From assembly GCA_003220615.1 (NCBI GenBank), contig QHTB01000155.1, positions 53,861-117,860 on the forward strand: a stretch of 64,000 nt of DNA. The letters run 5' to 3'. Of the stretch, positions 1 through 10,822 are shown piece after piece. Source of the DNA: Candidatus Rokuibacteriota bacterium. Lineage in GTDB: Bacteria; Methylomirabilota; Methylomirabilia; Rokubacteriales; CSP1-6. How positions within the stretch are numbered: position 1 is the stretch's first letter; every line of letters begins with the position of its first letter. Below the pieces are notes generated by a model. It saw only the letters and a program-made list of their open reading frames with translations, did no database searches and was not told where the DNA came from. A program made the position numbers and the translations under genes.

Positions 1-482
1 AGACCGTGGTGAACGGTCGCCACCCAGTTGAGGTCGAGCCCGGTGAGCGGCTCCCGCTGGCTGTTGCTGATGGAGACGAGCGGCACCTCGCGCAGCTCGG
101 TGAGCACGTGGATGAGGGGCCGCAGATCGAGGCGGCCGTGCAGCGTGTGCACGACGGGCGTCGACACCAGACGGCCGTAGGGGAACGCGAGATAATCGAC
201 GTGGCAATGCACGACGTCGAAATCGTCCGCGCGCGAGAACGCCTGCGCGAGCTCGAGCGTGTGCAGGGCGAAGGGATCGGGCTGCGCGGGATCGAGCCGC
301 AACGCGCGCGGCCACGCCGAGACGAGCCGGGCGTGCGTGCGCGAGTCACCGCTGGCGAAGAGCGTGACCTCGTGGCCACGCTCCACGAGCTCGTCGGCGA
401 GCCACGACACGACACGTTCGGTGCCTCCGTAGAGTCGAGGTGGAACCGACTCGTACAGCGGCGCAACCTGAGCGATACGCAT
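1..482 (-). CDS. Glycosyltransferase, GT4-like N-terminal part (runs off the window start)
   Basis: Minus-strand translation MRIAQVAPLYESVPPRLYGGTERVVSWLADELVERGHEVTLFASGDS..., typical GT-B N-terminus; start codon cat at 480-482. Confidence 0.85.
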   Translation of the reverse strand, partial: MRIAQVAPLYESVPPRLYGGTERVVSWLADELVERGHEVTLFASGDSRTHARLVSAWPRALRLDPAQPDPFALHTLELAQAFSRADDFDVVHCHVDYLAFPYGRLVSTPVVHTLHGRLDLRPLIHVLTELREVPLVSISNSQREPLTGLDLNWVATVHHG

Positions 483-514
483 GCCGTGGCACCGGAGATG
501 CAACTGCAGTGCCG

Positions 515-2698
515 ATGAGCATGGACGACCACATCCCGGCCGCCGCCGACTTCCACATCCAGGCCTCGCCCCAGGCGTCCGCGCTTCCCAAGCTCGTCCT
601 GAAGCACGGTGACGCGTTCCTCGTCGCCGATCGCCGCGGAGATTTCCCGGCCCACTTCGAGGGCGAGCTCGGCTTCTATCGCGCCGGTACGCGCCACCTC
701 CGCTGGCTCGAGGTGCGCCTGCACGGCGAGTCGCCGCTCCTGCTCGGCGCCGACACCGCGCCGGACAACGACCAGATTCTCGTGACGCTGACGAACGCTG
801 ACGTGCACGCGCCGGCCGCGAGCGGCGGCGGCGTGGTGGTGCCACGCAACACGATCTATCTCGATCGCCGGCTCACGCTCTACGACCCGCACCTGCTGGA
901 GTCCGTCACCGTGACGAACTTCCACGTCGCGCCCTGCGAGGTCCTGGTCGAGGTGATCTTCACCGCGGACTTTCGTGACGTGTTCGAGGTGCGCGGCACG
1001 CAGCGGGCCGAGCGCGGGCAGCTCCTCGCCGAGGAGCGTGAGGGCGGCCGCGTCCGCCTCCGCTATCTCGGCCGGGACGGCGTCGAGCGTGGGACGACGG
1101 TGACGTTCGATCCGCCGCCGGCGCTCATCGCGCAGAGCCGCGCCGTGTACCGCGTCGCGCTGGGACCCGCCGAAGGCTTTCGCTTCGACATCACGGCCAC
1201 CGCGGAGAGTGCCGACGCCGACGCGCCGGCGCCGGCCCCGCGGCTCGGCGAGGCGGTGACGCGACTGCGCGCGGGCAGCGCCCGCTTCGCCACCCGGGCG
1301 GCGCGCGTGGTCACCGATCACGAGAGCTTCAACGCGCTGGTCGCGCGCTCGCTGGTCGATCTCAACATGCTGCTCACCGAGACGGCCCAGGGCCGCGTGC
1401 CGTACGCCGGCGTGCCGTGGTACGTGACGCCGTTCGGGCGCGACAGCCTCATCACCGCGTCCCAGCTCCTGCCCTACGACGCCGAGGTGGCGGCGGGCAC
1501 GCTGCGGTTCCTGGCGCGCTGGCAGAGCCCGACCGACGACGCGTTCCTCGACGCGGAGCCGGGCAAGATCCTGCACGAGTACCGCCGGGGCGAGATGGCG
1601 AACTGCCGCGAGATCCCGTTCGTCCCCTACTACGGGAGCGTCGACGCCACACCGCTGTTCGTGACCCTGCTCGGCGAGTACGTGCGCTGGACCGGCGACG
1701 TCGCCCTCGCGCGCGAGCTGTGGCCGGCGGCGCAGGCGGCCCTCGCCTGGATGAGCTCGCCGGGCCGGCCGAATCGCTATCTGACCTATACGCGCCGCTC
1801 GCGTCTCGGTCTTGGGAACCAGGGCTGGAAGGATTCGGAGGATGCGGTCATGCACGCCGACGGCACGCTGGCGCCCTCGCCGATCGCCCTCTGTGAGGTC
1901 CAGGGGTATGCGTACGCCGCGTATCGTGACGCGGCCGAGCTGGCGGCGCTGCTCGGCGACGTCGCCACGGCGACGCGCGCGGCCGCCGAGGCCGAGACGC
2001 TCCGCCAGGACTTCGAGCGCGATTTCTGGCTGGAGGACGAGCAGAGCTACGCCCTGGCCATCGACGCGGACGGCCGCCCGTGCGAGGTGATCGCGTCGAA
2101 TGCCGGCCACTGTCTGTGGAGTGGCCTCGTCGACGAGCGGCGAGCTGCGCTCGTCGGCAAGCGGCTCCTGGCCGACGACATGTTCTCGGGATGGGGCATC
2201 CGCACGCTGTCGGCGCGCGAGCGTCGCTACAACCCGATGAGCTACCACAACGGTTCGGTGTGGCCGCACGACAACGCCCTGGCCGCCGCGGGATTCCGCC
2301 GCTACCGGCTCCTCGAGCACGTGATCACCGTCGCCAGCGCGCTGTTCGACGCCTCTCACTGGTTCGAGCACGCCCGTGTGCCCGAATTGTTCTGCGGCTT
2401 CGCCCGTCATCTCGACCACGGGCCGGTCGCCTATCCGGTGGCCTGCGCGCCCCAGGCGTGGGCGGCCGGCAGCACGCTGCAGCTCCTCACCGCGCTGATC
2501 GGCGTCGACGCCGATGCCGTGCACGGCCGCATCACGTTCCACAGTCCCGTGTTGCCGCCGTGGCTGCGCTTCGTGGAGATCCACGATCTTCGGGTGGGAC
2601 GATCCGCGCTCGACGTGGCCATCAGCCGCGGCCGCGACGGCGCCTCCGTCGAGCTGATCTCCCGCCGCGGAGACGTCGAGCTCGTGGTCAGGCGTTGA
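515..2698 (+). CDS. Amylo-alpha-1,6-glucosidase / glycogen debranching enzyme family protein
   Basis: ORF with GDE-type N-terminal domain and (alpha/alpha)6 motifs (PWYVTPFGRDSLITASQLL, EPGKILHEYRRGEMAN, MSYHNGSVWPHDNALAAAG); start set at MSMDD. Confidence 0.85.
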   Translation: MSMDDHIPAAADFHIQASPQASALPKLVLKHGDAFLVADRRGDFPAHFEGELGFYRAGTRHLRWLEVRLHGESPLLLGADTAPDNDQILVTLTNADVHAPAASGGGVVVPRNTIYLDRRLTLYDPHLLESVTVTNFHVAPCEVLVEVIFTADFRDVFEVRGTQRAERGQLLAEEREGGRVRLRYLGRDGVERGTTVTFDPPPALIAQSRAVYRVALGPAEGFRFDITATAESADADAPAPAPRLGEAVTRLRAGSARFATRAARVVTDHESFNALVARSLVDLNMLLTETAQGRVPYAGVPWYVTPFGRDSLITASQLLPYDAEVAAGTLRFLARWQSPTDDAFLDAEPGKILHEYRRGEMANCREIPFVPYYGSVDATPLFVTLLGEYVRWTGDVALARELWPAAQAALAWMSSPGRPNRYLTYTRRSRLGLGNQGWKDSEDAVMHADGTLAPSPIALCEVQGYAYAAYRDAAELAALLGDVATATRAAAEAETLRQDFERDFWLEDEQSYALAIDADGRPCEVIASNAGHCLWSGLVDERRAALVGKRLLADDMFSGWGIRTLSARERRYNPMSYHNGSVWPHDNALAAAGFRRYRLLEHVITVASALFDASHWFEHARVPELFCGFARHLDHGPVAYPVACAPQAWAAGSTLQLLTALIGVDADAVHGRITFHSPVLPPWLRFVEIHDLRVGRSALDVAISRGRDGASVELISRRGDVELVVRR

Positions 2699-2767
2699 AG
2701 GCCTCGCGTCGCGATGAACCGCGCGCAAAGCGACCCGTGAAGTATGGCCACGGGTGATGGGGTGGGT

Positions 2768-2800
2768 TTGGGAGGGGGCACGAGGCGTGCCCCCTCCCAA
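2768..2800. terminator. Bidirectional terminator-like hairpin, perfect 15-bp stem and 3-nt loop
   Basis: TTGGGAGGGGGCACG-AGG-CGTGCCCCCTCCCAA between convergent genes. Confidence 0.8.
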
Positions 2801-2855
2801 CTTCATGATCCTAGGGTGCTGAAATCCAGGCCACGCGACCTTCGCGCGGCTGACC

Positions 2856-3539
2856 TCACGCCACGTGTTCTTCGATCTGCTCGACCTCGACGGGAGCCGG
2901 GCGCTCGCGGATCTCGGCGAGCCGGCCGGCCGCGCGCGCCGACTGATGCACGAAGATCCCCACCATCACGAGCCACAGGCCACTGATGAGCTCACCACCC
3001 GCCGCGGCGTTCGCGGCGCCGAATCCCGCCAGCATCAGGCCCGTGACCCGCCCGATCATGCTCGCGACCCGCGTCGCCCAGTCGAAGCTGCCTCGCCACG
3101 CCCAGAGGCTCGCGCGCACGAGACGGCCCCCGTCGAGCGGATAGCCCGGGAGCAGGTTGAAGACCGCGATGACGAGGTTGGCCGCGCCGACGTAGCCGAA
3201 CAGGACGAGCACGGAGACCGGACCGCCCGCGACTGCGCGACCGCCGAAGGCCATCCCGGCCAGAGCGAAGCTCATGACCGGCCCGGCCGCGGCGATGAGC
3301 AATTCGGCGCGCGGCGTGGACGGCTCTTCCACCATCTGTGACACGCCTCCGAGCAGGTGCAGCGTGATCGACTCGACGCGGATGCCGTAGCGCTGAGCCG
3401 TCAGCGCGTGCGCCAGCTCGTGGGCGACCAGCGAGACGAAGAGCAGCAGCGCGGAGCCCACTCCCCAGGCCCAGTGCACCACGGGCGGCGCCGCCGGCAA
3501 CGCACGCGGGAAGTAGACGAGGGCCAGGCTGGAGGCCAT
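2856..3539 (-). CDS. Site-2 protease / M50 family metallopeptidase; N-terminus apparently frameshifted (intended start about 3612)
   Basis: HELAH zinc motif (VSLVAHELAHALTAQRYGIRVESITLHLLGGVSQM) and LLPGYPLDGGRLVRA motif, multiple TMs. Confidence 0.85.
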   Translation of the reverse strand: MASSLALVYFPRALPAAPPVVHWAWGVGSALLLFVSLVAHELAHALTAQRYGIRVESITLHLLGGVSQMVEEPSTPRAELLIAAAGPVMSFALAGMAFGGRAVAGGPVSVLVLFGYVGAANLVIAVFNLLPGYPLDGGRLVRASLWAWRGSFDWATRVASMIGRVTGLMLAGFGAANAAAGGELISGLWLVMVGIFVHQSARAAGRLAEIRERPAPVEVEQIEEHVA

Positions 3540-3692
3540 CAGCGCGAAGCTGATGAACCAGCTGCGATCGACCCGAATCGGGATGCCGAAGGCCGCGCCC
3601 CAGAACCATCATGTATGCTGGAAGTGCAGCAATCCACCTGCCACGACGGCCCGTCGAGCCCGGTCCGGGACGCAGGTTCCGGGAGCGTTTTG

Positions 3693-4934
3693 ATGAAGAC
3701 GCAAAGGGTCTGTCTGCTCGCGTTGCTCCTGCTCGGCGGCTGCGTCCGGGTCCCCCCGCACCTGTTGTTGCCCGACTTGCGGCTCGGCGAACCTTCGTTC
3801 TTCCCGACGCTCGAGGCGTACGCCGCGGCCCCCATCGTCCCCGGCAATCGTGTGGAGTTCCTGCTCAACGGTGAGGAGATCTTTCCCGCTCTGATCGAGT
3901 CGATCCAGAGCGCGCACAAGACGATCACCTACGCCCAGTATTTCTACGAGGACGGCCCGGTCTCACGCGACATCGCGAACGCGCTCAGCGAGCGCGGCCT
4001 GGCCGGTGTCGGCGTCAACGTGCTCCTCGACGCGTTTGGCGCCCTCGGCATTCCCGGCGAGTACGTGGACACGATGCGGCGCGCCGGCTGCCACGTGGAG
4101 TTCTTTCGACCACTCGGGCCCCTGGCCTGGCACCGCGCGAACAATCGCAACCATCGACGGATTCTCGTCGTCGACGGTCGCGTGGGCTGGACGGGTGGCT
4201 CGGGTGTCAGCCGGAAGTGGATGGGCAACGGCCGGGTCGAGGATCACTGGCGAGACACCGACGTGCGCGTCGAGGGTCCGATCGTGGAATATCTGCAGGG
4301 CGCATTCGCCGACAACTGGCTGGAAGCCACCGGCATCGTCCTCGGCGGTGACGCCTATTTCCCGCGGCCGCTCCCGGTGGCCGGCACGGTCCACGCGCAG
4401 ATCATCCGCAGCTCACCGGCGGGCGGGAGCGCCGCCATGTACACGGCGTTCCTGCTCGCGATGTCGGCCGCGCGGCGCTCGATCTACATCACCAACCCCT
4501 ACCTGGTGCTCGACGATCGCATGAGCGAAGCGCTGCTGATCGCCGTCAGGCGCGGCGTCAAGGTCGTCGTCCTGACGCCGGGCGCGATCGATCACAACCT
4601 GGTCCGGCAGGCCAGCCGCGGGAAGTGGGGGAAGATGCTCAAGGGCGGCGTGCAGATCTACGAGTACCTGCCCGCCCTGCTGCACGCCAAGATGATGGTG
4701 ATCGACGGCGTGTGGGCGACCGTCGGGAGCACGAATCTGGACAATCGGTCGTTCGCGCTCAACGACGAGCTGAACCTCGTCGTCTACGATGCGCCGACGG
4801 CCCAGCGCCTCGAGGCCATCATCAAAGAGGACCTCGGCTACTCACGCCTGGTCGATTACCGCCACTGGCGGGCTCGCAGCCTGATCGATCGCTTCATGGA
4901 GCTGCTGGCGACGCCGATCCGCGATCTGCTCTAG
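3693..4934 (+). CDS. Phospholipase D-like / cardiolipin synthase family lipoprotein
   Basis: Two HKD-like motifs (HRRILVVDGRVGWTGG; HAKMMVIDGVWATVGSTNLDNRS); lipobox-like LLLGGC at the N-terminus. Confidence 0.85.
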   Translation: MKTQRVCLLALLLLGGCVRVPPHLLLPDLRLGEPSFFPTLEAYAAAPIVPGNRVEFLLNGEEIFPALIESIQSAHKTITYAQYFYEDGPVSRDIANALSERGLAGVGVNVLLDAFGALGIPGEYVDTMRRAGCHVEFFRPLGPLAWHRANNRNHRRILVVDGRVGWTGGSGVSRKWMGNGRVEDHWRDTDVRVEGPIVEYLQGAFADNWLEATGIVLGGDAYFPRPLPVAGTVHAQIIRSSPAGGSAAMYTAFLLAMSAARRSIYITNPYLVLDDRMSEALLIAVRRGVKVVVLTPGAIDHNLVRQASRGKWGKMLKGGVQIYEYLPALLHAKMMVIDGVWATVGSTNLDNRSFALNDELNLVVYDAPTAQRLEAIIKEDLGYSRLVDYRHWRARSLIDRFMELLATPIRDLL

Positions 4935-4959
4935 GAGGCGGGGAATGACCCCCGCCTCC
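4934..4959. terminator. Terminator-like hairpin between convergent genes
   Basis: GGAGGCGGGG-AATGAC-CCCCGCCTCC, perfect 10-bp stem. Confidence 0.7.
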
Positions 4960-4967
4960 CGAGCGTT

Positions 4968-5222
4968 CTAGAGAGTCCGCCGGGATACGACGAGGCGGTA
5001 GAGGGCGAGCACGATCACCGCGCCGATGACGGCCATGATGAAGCCGGCCGCCTCACCTTCGTGATAGAGGCCCATCACCCGGCCGATCCATCCGCCGAGC
5101 AGCGCCCCGACGATCCCGAGGACGATGGTCACGACGATACCGCCCGGGTCCGCCCCCGGCATGATCAGCTTGGCGACGATACCGACGACGAGGCCGAATA
5201 CGATCCACAGCAGGATGTCCAT
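4968..5222 (-). CDS. GlsB/YeaQ/YmgE family stress-response membrane protein
   Basis: MDILLWIVFGLVVGIVAKLIMPGADPGGIVVTIVLGIVGALLGGWIG..., characteristic small three-TM protein. Confidence 0.9.
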   Translation of the reverse strand: MDILLWIVFGLVVGIVAKLIMPGADPGGIVVTIVLGIVGALLGGWIGRVMGLYHEGEAAGFIMAVIGAVIVLALYRLVVSRRTL

Positions 5223-5305
5223 CGCGCGCTCCTTTCAGAGCAGTCAACATCCGTACTGGGGGAGTGCAGTGCACACCCAGTGCCAAAAGCGCGCGGATGT
5301 AAAAC

Positions 5306-5623
5306 TTACTCGTCGTCTCGACGCTGCCAGGCTTCGAGGACGCGGGTGACGCCGAAGGCGGTGAGCCCCACGAGAGGCACGGTGAGCACGCCGGGGAGGA
5401 AGGCTTCGTCGAAGGGCAGCGTCATGGCCGCGCGAAACGCGGCCACTCCGAGAACGTTGGACACGAGAAAAAACGCGACCCAGGCGGTCATGCGCATGCG
5501 TGATTCGGCCTCCACGGGAAGTGTGACGCGTCGTCGAGCGGTCGCATCGTACGCCATCGCGCGCGCAGAAAGAAGAAGAAAGCTACCCATCGCCACGGTT
5601 GGCACGCCATTCGCTAATTCCAT
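5306..5623 (-). CDS. Hypothetical membrane protein, start uncertain
   Basis: ORF with two hydrophobic segments (TAWVAFFLVSNVLGVAAF; PGVLTVPLVGLTAFGV). Confidence 0.45.
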   Translation of the reverse strand: MELANGVPTVAMGSFLLLSARAMAYDATARRRVTLPVEAESRMRMTAWVAFFLVSNVLGVAAFRAAMTLPFDEAFLPGVLTVPLVGLTAFGVTRVLEAWQRRDDE

Positions 5624-5628
5624 CGAGC

Positions 5629-5829
5629 ATGAGTTTGTGTGCTTCGTGCGGCCTGCAACTGACGGGAGACGCCGCGCTCTGCCCGCATCATCACTGCGTG
5701 TACGGCGACGACTGGGCGGTGGCGAACCGCATCATGTGTGACTTCTTCCATCGCGGAAAGATTCCGCCGCGGCTGACGCAGACGGAACGCGACGACGAGT
5801 TCTGGGCGCACACGGGCGAAGCCGCCTGA
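5629..5829 (+). CDS. Small zinc-ribbon-like protein of unknown function
   Basis: MSLCASCGLQLTGDAALCPHHHCVYGDDWAVANRIMCDFFHRGKIPPRL...; CxxC plus C/H-rich cluster. Confidence 0.6.
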   Translation: MSLCASCGLQLTGDAALCPHHHCVYGDDWAVANRIMCDFFHRGKIPPRLTQTERDDEFWAHTGEAA

Positions 5830-5832
5830 CGA

Positions 5833-7425
5833 TCAGCCCGCGACGGCTTCAGGCGGCGCCGGCGCTTCCGGCGCGTAGAACGACGACTCGCGCACGCCCC
5901 GCGCGCACTGCCGGGTGAACTCGATGAGGTGGTGACTCACCACCGCGGTGTTGATGAGGGCCTCGAGCTCACCCGCCCTCAGCATCGGCAGGGCCGCCTT
6001 CCAGAACGTGCGCCGATAGTCACCGCGGATCCCCACCCGCCAGAACAGCCGGCCGAGGATCGCGAGCCCCATGAGGACGTTCCGCCACGACGCGCGCTCG
6101 CGGTTCGTCGGAAACGGGAGCCGGTTGGAAAATGTGTGCTCCACGTTGTAGACATAGCGCTCGTAGACGGCGGCCGGATCGTAGGCCGTGGTGATGCACC
6201 GCAGCCACATGTCCAGCACGCTCTCGTACGGCATGCGGAACGCGATGTTGGATTCCCGTCCCTCGTCGGGCAAGAGGCGACCCTCGGCTTCCAGCCGCCG
6301 CCAGAGCGGCGTGCGCGGGAGCGCGTAGAGGATGTTGATGGTGAGGATCGGGATCGCGGAGGCCTGCACGAAGTCGATGATGCGATCGGTAGTGTCGGGC
6401 GTGTCGGTGTCGAGGCCGATGATGATGCCGGAGACGACCTCGAAGCCGTAGCGGTTGAGCGTGCGCACGGCCTCCAGCAGTGGCATGCGCAGGTTCTGAT
6501 CCTTCGACATGAAGCGCAGGGCCTGGGGCTCTGGCGTCTCGATGCCGCAGAAGATCGTGACGAACCCCGCCTCCCGCATGAGCGCCAGCACCCGCTCGTT
6601 CTTGGCGATGTTGAGCGTCGCCTCGCAGGCGAACCGCAACGGATACCGGTGCGCGCGCTGCCATTCGATCAGGTGGGGCAGGAGCTCGAGCGTCGCCTTC
6701 TGGTTGCCGATGAAGTTGTCGTCGACGAAGTAGACGCTGGTCGCTCCTCCGGCCAGGATCTGGTCGAGCTCGGCCAGCACCTGGGCCGGCGTCTTGAGCC
6801 GCGGGTTCTTGCCATAGAGCGCGGGGATGTCGCAGAACTCGCACGAGTACGGGCAGCCGCTCGAGAACTGGATGTTGGCGAGGAAGTACCGCCGGATCGG
6901 CGTCAGGTGATAGGCGGGTGCCGGGAAGTCGGACAGGGGCAGGCGCGTGGCCGTCTCGAAGCGTAGCGGGCGGCGCGGCCGCCCCCTATGGGTGTCGAGG
7001 TACTCGATGATGCGGTCGGTGGCATCGCCGAGCTCGCCGACGTGCAGGAGGTCGGCCTCCGGATAGTACTCGGGACAGCTCGAGACCGAGGGCCCGCCGA
7101 GGACGACCACGCGCCCGTGACGGTGCGCGCGCGCGACGATGTCGTTGATGAAGGCGCGCTGCACGTGCATCCCCGACACCAGCACCGCGTCCGCCCATTG
7201 AAAATCCGCGTCGCTGGCGGCGCCGGCGTTCTCGTCGACGAAGCGGACGTCCCACGTCTCCGGGAGGTAGCTGGCCACGACGAGCAGGCCCTGCGGCGGC
7301 ATGAACGCGCGGACACGGCCGCCAAAAAACGGATATGCATACTGAAAGGTGCCGAACGACGGAGCGTACCGCGGTGAAACGCAGAGGACCCGCCGCCGTC
7401 GTGTGGGGAGATAGCGGGTACGCAT
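5833..7425 (-). CDS. B12-binding-domain radical SAM protein (DUF4070-like)
   Basis: CPYSCEFC = CxxxCxxC cluster motif, cobalamin-binding-like N-terminal fold, typical C-terminal region. Confidence 0.85.
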   Translation of the reverse strand: MRTRYLPTRRRRVLCVSPRYAPSFGTFQYAYPFFGGRVRAFMPPQGLLVVASYLPETWDVRFVDENAGAASDADFQWADAVLVSGMHVQRAFINDIVARAHRHGRVVVLGGPSVSSCPEYYPEADLLHVGELGDATDRIIEYLDTHRGRPRRPLRFETATRLPLSDFPAPAYHLTPIRRYFLANIQFSSGCPYSCEFCDIPALYGKNPRLKTPAQVLAELDQILAGGATSVYFVDDNFIGNQKATLELLPHLIEWQRAHRYPLRFACEATLNIAKNERVLALMREAGFVTIFCGIETPEPQALRFMSKDQNLRMPLLEAVRTLNRYGFEVVSGIIIGLDTDTPDTTDRIIDFVQASAIPILTINILYALPRTPLWRRLEAEGRLLPDEGRESNIAFRMPYESVLDMWLRCITTAYDPAAVYERYVYNVEHTFSNRLPFPTNRERASWRNVLMGLAILGRLFWRVGIRGDYRRTFWKAALPMLRAGELEALINTAVVSHHLIEFTRQCARGVRESSFYAPEAPAPPEAVAG

Positions 7426-7483
7426 GACCGTCGATTTCAGGATACCGTACTTCCGTTAAAATGCGAGCCGAGGAGGACCATCG

Positions 7484-8205
7484 ATGGATCCCAAGAACGT
7501 GAAGGCCGTCGTCACCGGCGGCGCCTCCGGCCTCGGCCGGGCGACTGTGACGCGCATCGTCTCCGCCGGCGGGCGCGCGGCGATCCTCGATCTCGCCTCG
7601 TCGACCGGCGCCGACGTCGCCAAGACGCTCGGCGCGCGGGTCGCGTTCGCGCCGGCCGACGTGACGAACGGCCCGGCCGTGGAGAGCGCGCTCGAGGCCG
7701 CGCGAAGCGCCATGGACGGCGTGAACGTGCTGGTCAACTGCGCGGGGATCGGCACGGCGATGAAGACGCTCGGCAAGCAGGGCCCGGCGCGCCTCGAAGA
7801 CTACACGCGGGTTATCACCGTCAACCTCATCGGCACCTTCAACTGCATCCGGCTCACCGCCGCCGTCATGGCCAAGAACGCGCCCACCGCCGAGGGCGAG
7901 CGCGGCGTCATCGTGAACACCGCGTCGGTCGCCGCCTTCGACGGCCAGATCGGACAGGCCGCCTACTCGGCCTCCAAGGGAGGCATCGTGGGCATGACCC
8001 TGCCCGTCGCGCGCGATCTCGCCGAGCTCGGCATCCGCGTGATGACCATCGCGCCCGGCATCTTCGACACGCCCAGGTCCCCTTCCCGCCCCGACTCGGC
8101 CGGTCCGAGGAGTACGCGGCGCTGGTGCTGCACATCGTCGAGAACGTCATGCTGAACGGCGAGACGATCCGGCTCGACGGCGCGATCAGGATGTCGCCTC
8201 GGTGA
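7484..8205 (+). pseudogene. SDR family 3-hydroxyacyl-CoA dehydrogenase type 2-like gene with frame-shifting internal deletion near 8074
   Basis: [11 protein letters not shown] and YSASKGG motifs in frame; after APGIFDTP the conserved C-terminus [43 protein letters not shown] continues in a different frame to 8205. Confidence 0.85.
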
Positions 8206-8249
8206 TTATGTATCAGGGCACGGGCACCCGGGCTCCCCACGATTTTTGA

Positions 8250-8274
8250 AACGGCCGCGGGCACCCGGGCCGTT
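8250..8274. repeat. Near-perfect palindrome/hairpin abutting the tandem array
   Basis: AACGGCC-g-CGGG-ca-CCCG-GGCCGTT. Confidence 0.7.
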
Positions 8275-8422
8275 GTCCGGGCATTTCAGCGCTCGCCTCG
8301 CCGCGCGACGCGTCTCGGCTCGGTGTCCGGGCATTTCAGCGCTCGCCTCGCCGCGCGACGCGTCTCGGCTCGGTGTCCGGGCATTTCAGCGCTCGCCTCG
8401 CCGCGCGACGCGTCTCGGCTCG
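8274..8422. repeat. Tandem direct repeat, 3 copies of an identical 50-bp unit
   Basis: Unit TGTCCGGGCATTTCAGCGCTCGCCTCGCCGCGCGACGCGTCTCGGCTCGG at 8274, 8324, 8374 (last copy lacks the final base). Confidence 0.97.
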
Positions 8423-8511
8423 CACGGCGGGCCCGCGGCCCCCCGGAATCACCCGCGGCGATTGCTCGGTCTGGCGATCAGAGCTGTAACTCTCCGGGAC
8501 GCTGTCCAAGC

Positions 8512-9142
8512 GTGAAAACCTCGCATACCGTCTTCGATCGCCGCTCGCCGCTGTCGGGACGGGTGCGGGTCATCGAGGACACGGCCGAGCGCCGTCTGAT
8601 CGTGGCGGGCGACACGCTGTCGGTGTACCCGCTCGGCGGCAAGTGGGACCGCGTGACCCGCGAGTACTGGTGGCACGCGATCGACGCGGCGCCGGTCCCG
8701 GCGCGCCCGTCCGCGCTGTTCGTGGGCCTGGGCGGGGGCACGTCGCTCCACGTGCTCCGCGCGAGGTGCCGCCCGCGCAGCGTCACCGTCATCGAGCGCG
8801 ATCCCGTCATCCTGGAGGCCGCCCACGACTGGTTCGGCCTCGAGCGCGTGCCCGGCGTGGAATACCTCACCGGCGAGGCCGACGTCGTCGCGCGCTGGCT
8901 CAACGCCGCCCGGCGGCGCTTCGATTTCGTCTTCGAGGATGCGACCTATGCCGAGCCGCTCGAACGCTCGCTGCCGCTGCTCCGCGCGCTGGTCGCGCTG
9001 CTCTCCCGCCGCGGTGTGCTCGTGATCAACCGTCACCGCCGCGGCGACGCTCACCGCCTGGCCGCCACGCTGCGCCCGCACTTCGAGTCCGTGCGGCTGC
9101 GGCGCGTCAGGCGCGCGGCCGAGAACGTGCTGATCGTCTGCG

Positions 9143-9165
<23 letters not shown>
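8512..9165 (+). CDS. Spermidine synthase-like / SAM-dependent methyltransferase-fold protein
   Basis: GTG start; [44 protein letters not shown] motif. Confidence 0.75.

Positions 9166-10822
<1,657 letters not shown>

Noticed and set aside
8274-8422. CRISPR array
   Set aside because: The 50-bp units are contiguous with no spacers, and no cas genes are nearby; it is a plain tandem repeat
8246-8515. 89-aa ORF over the tandem repeats
   Set aside because: A 50-bp unit shifts frame each copy, so the peptide does not repeat in register; no RBS or homolog-like features
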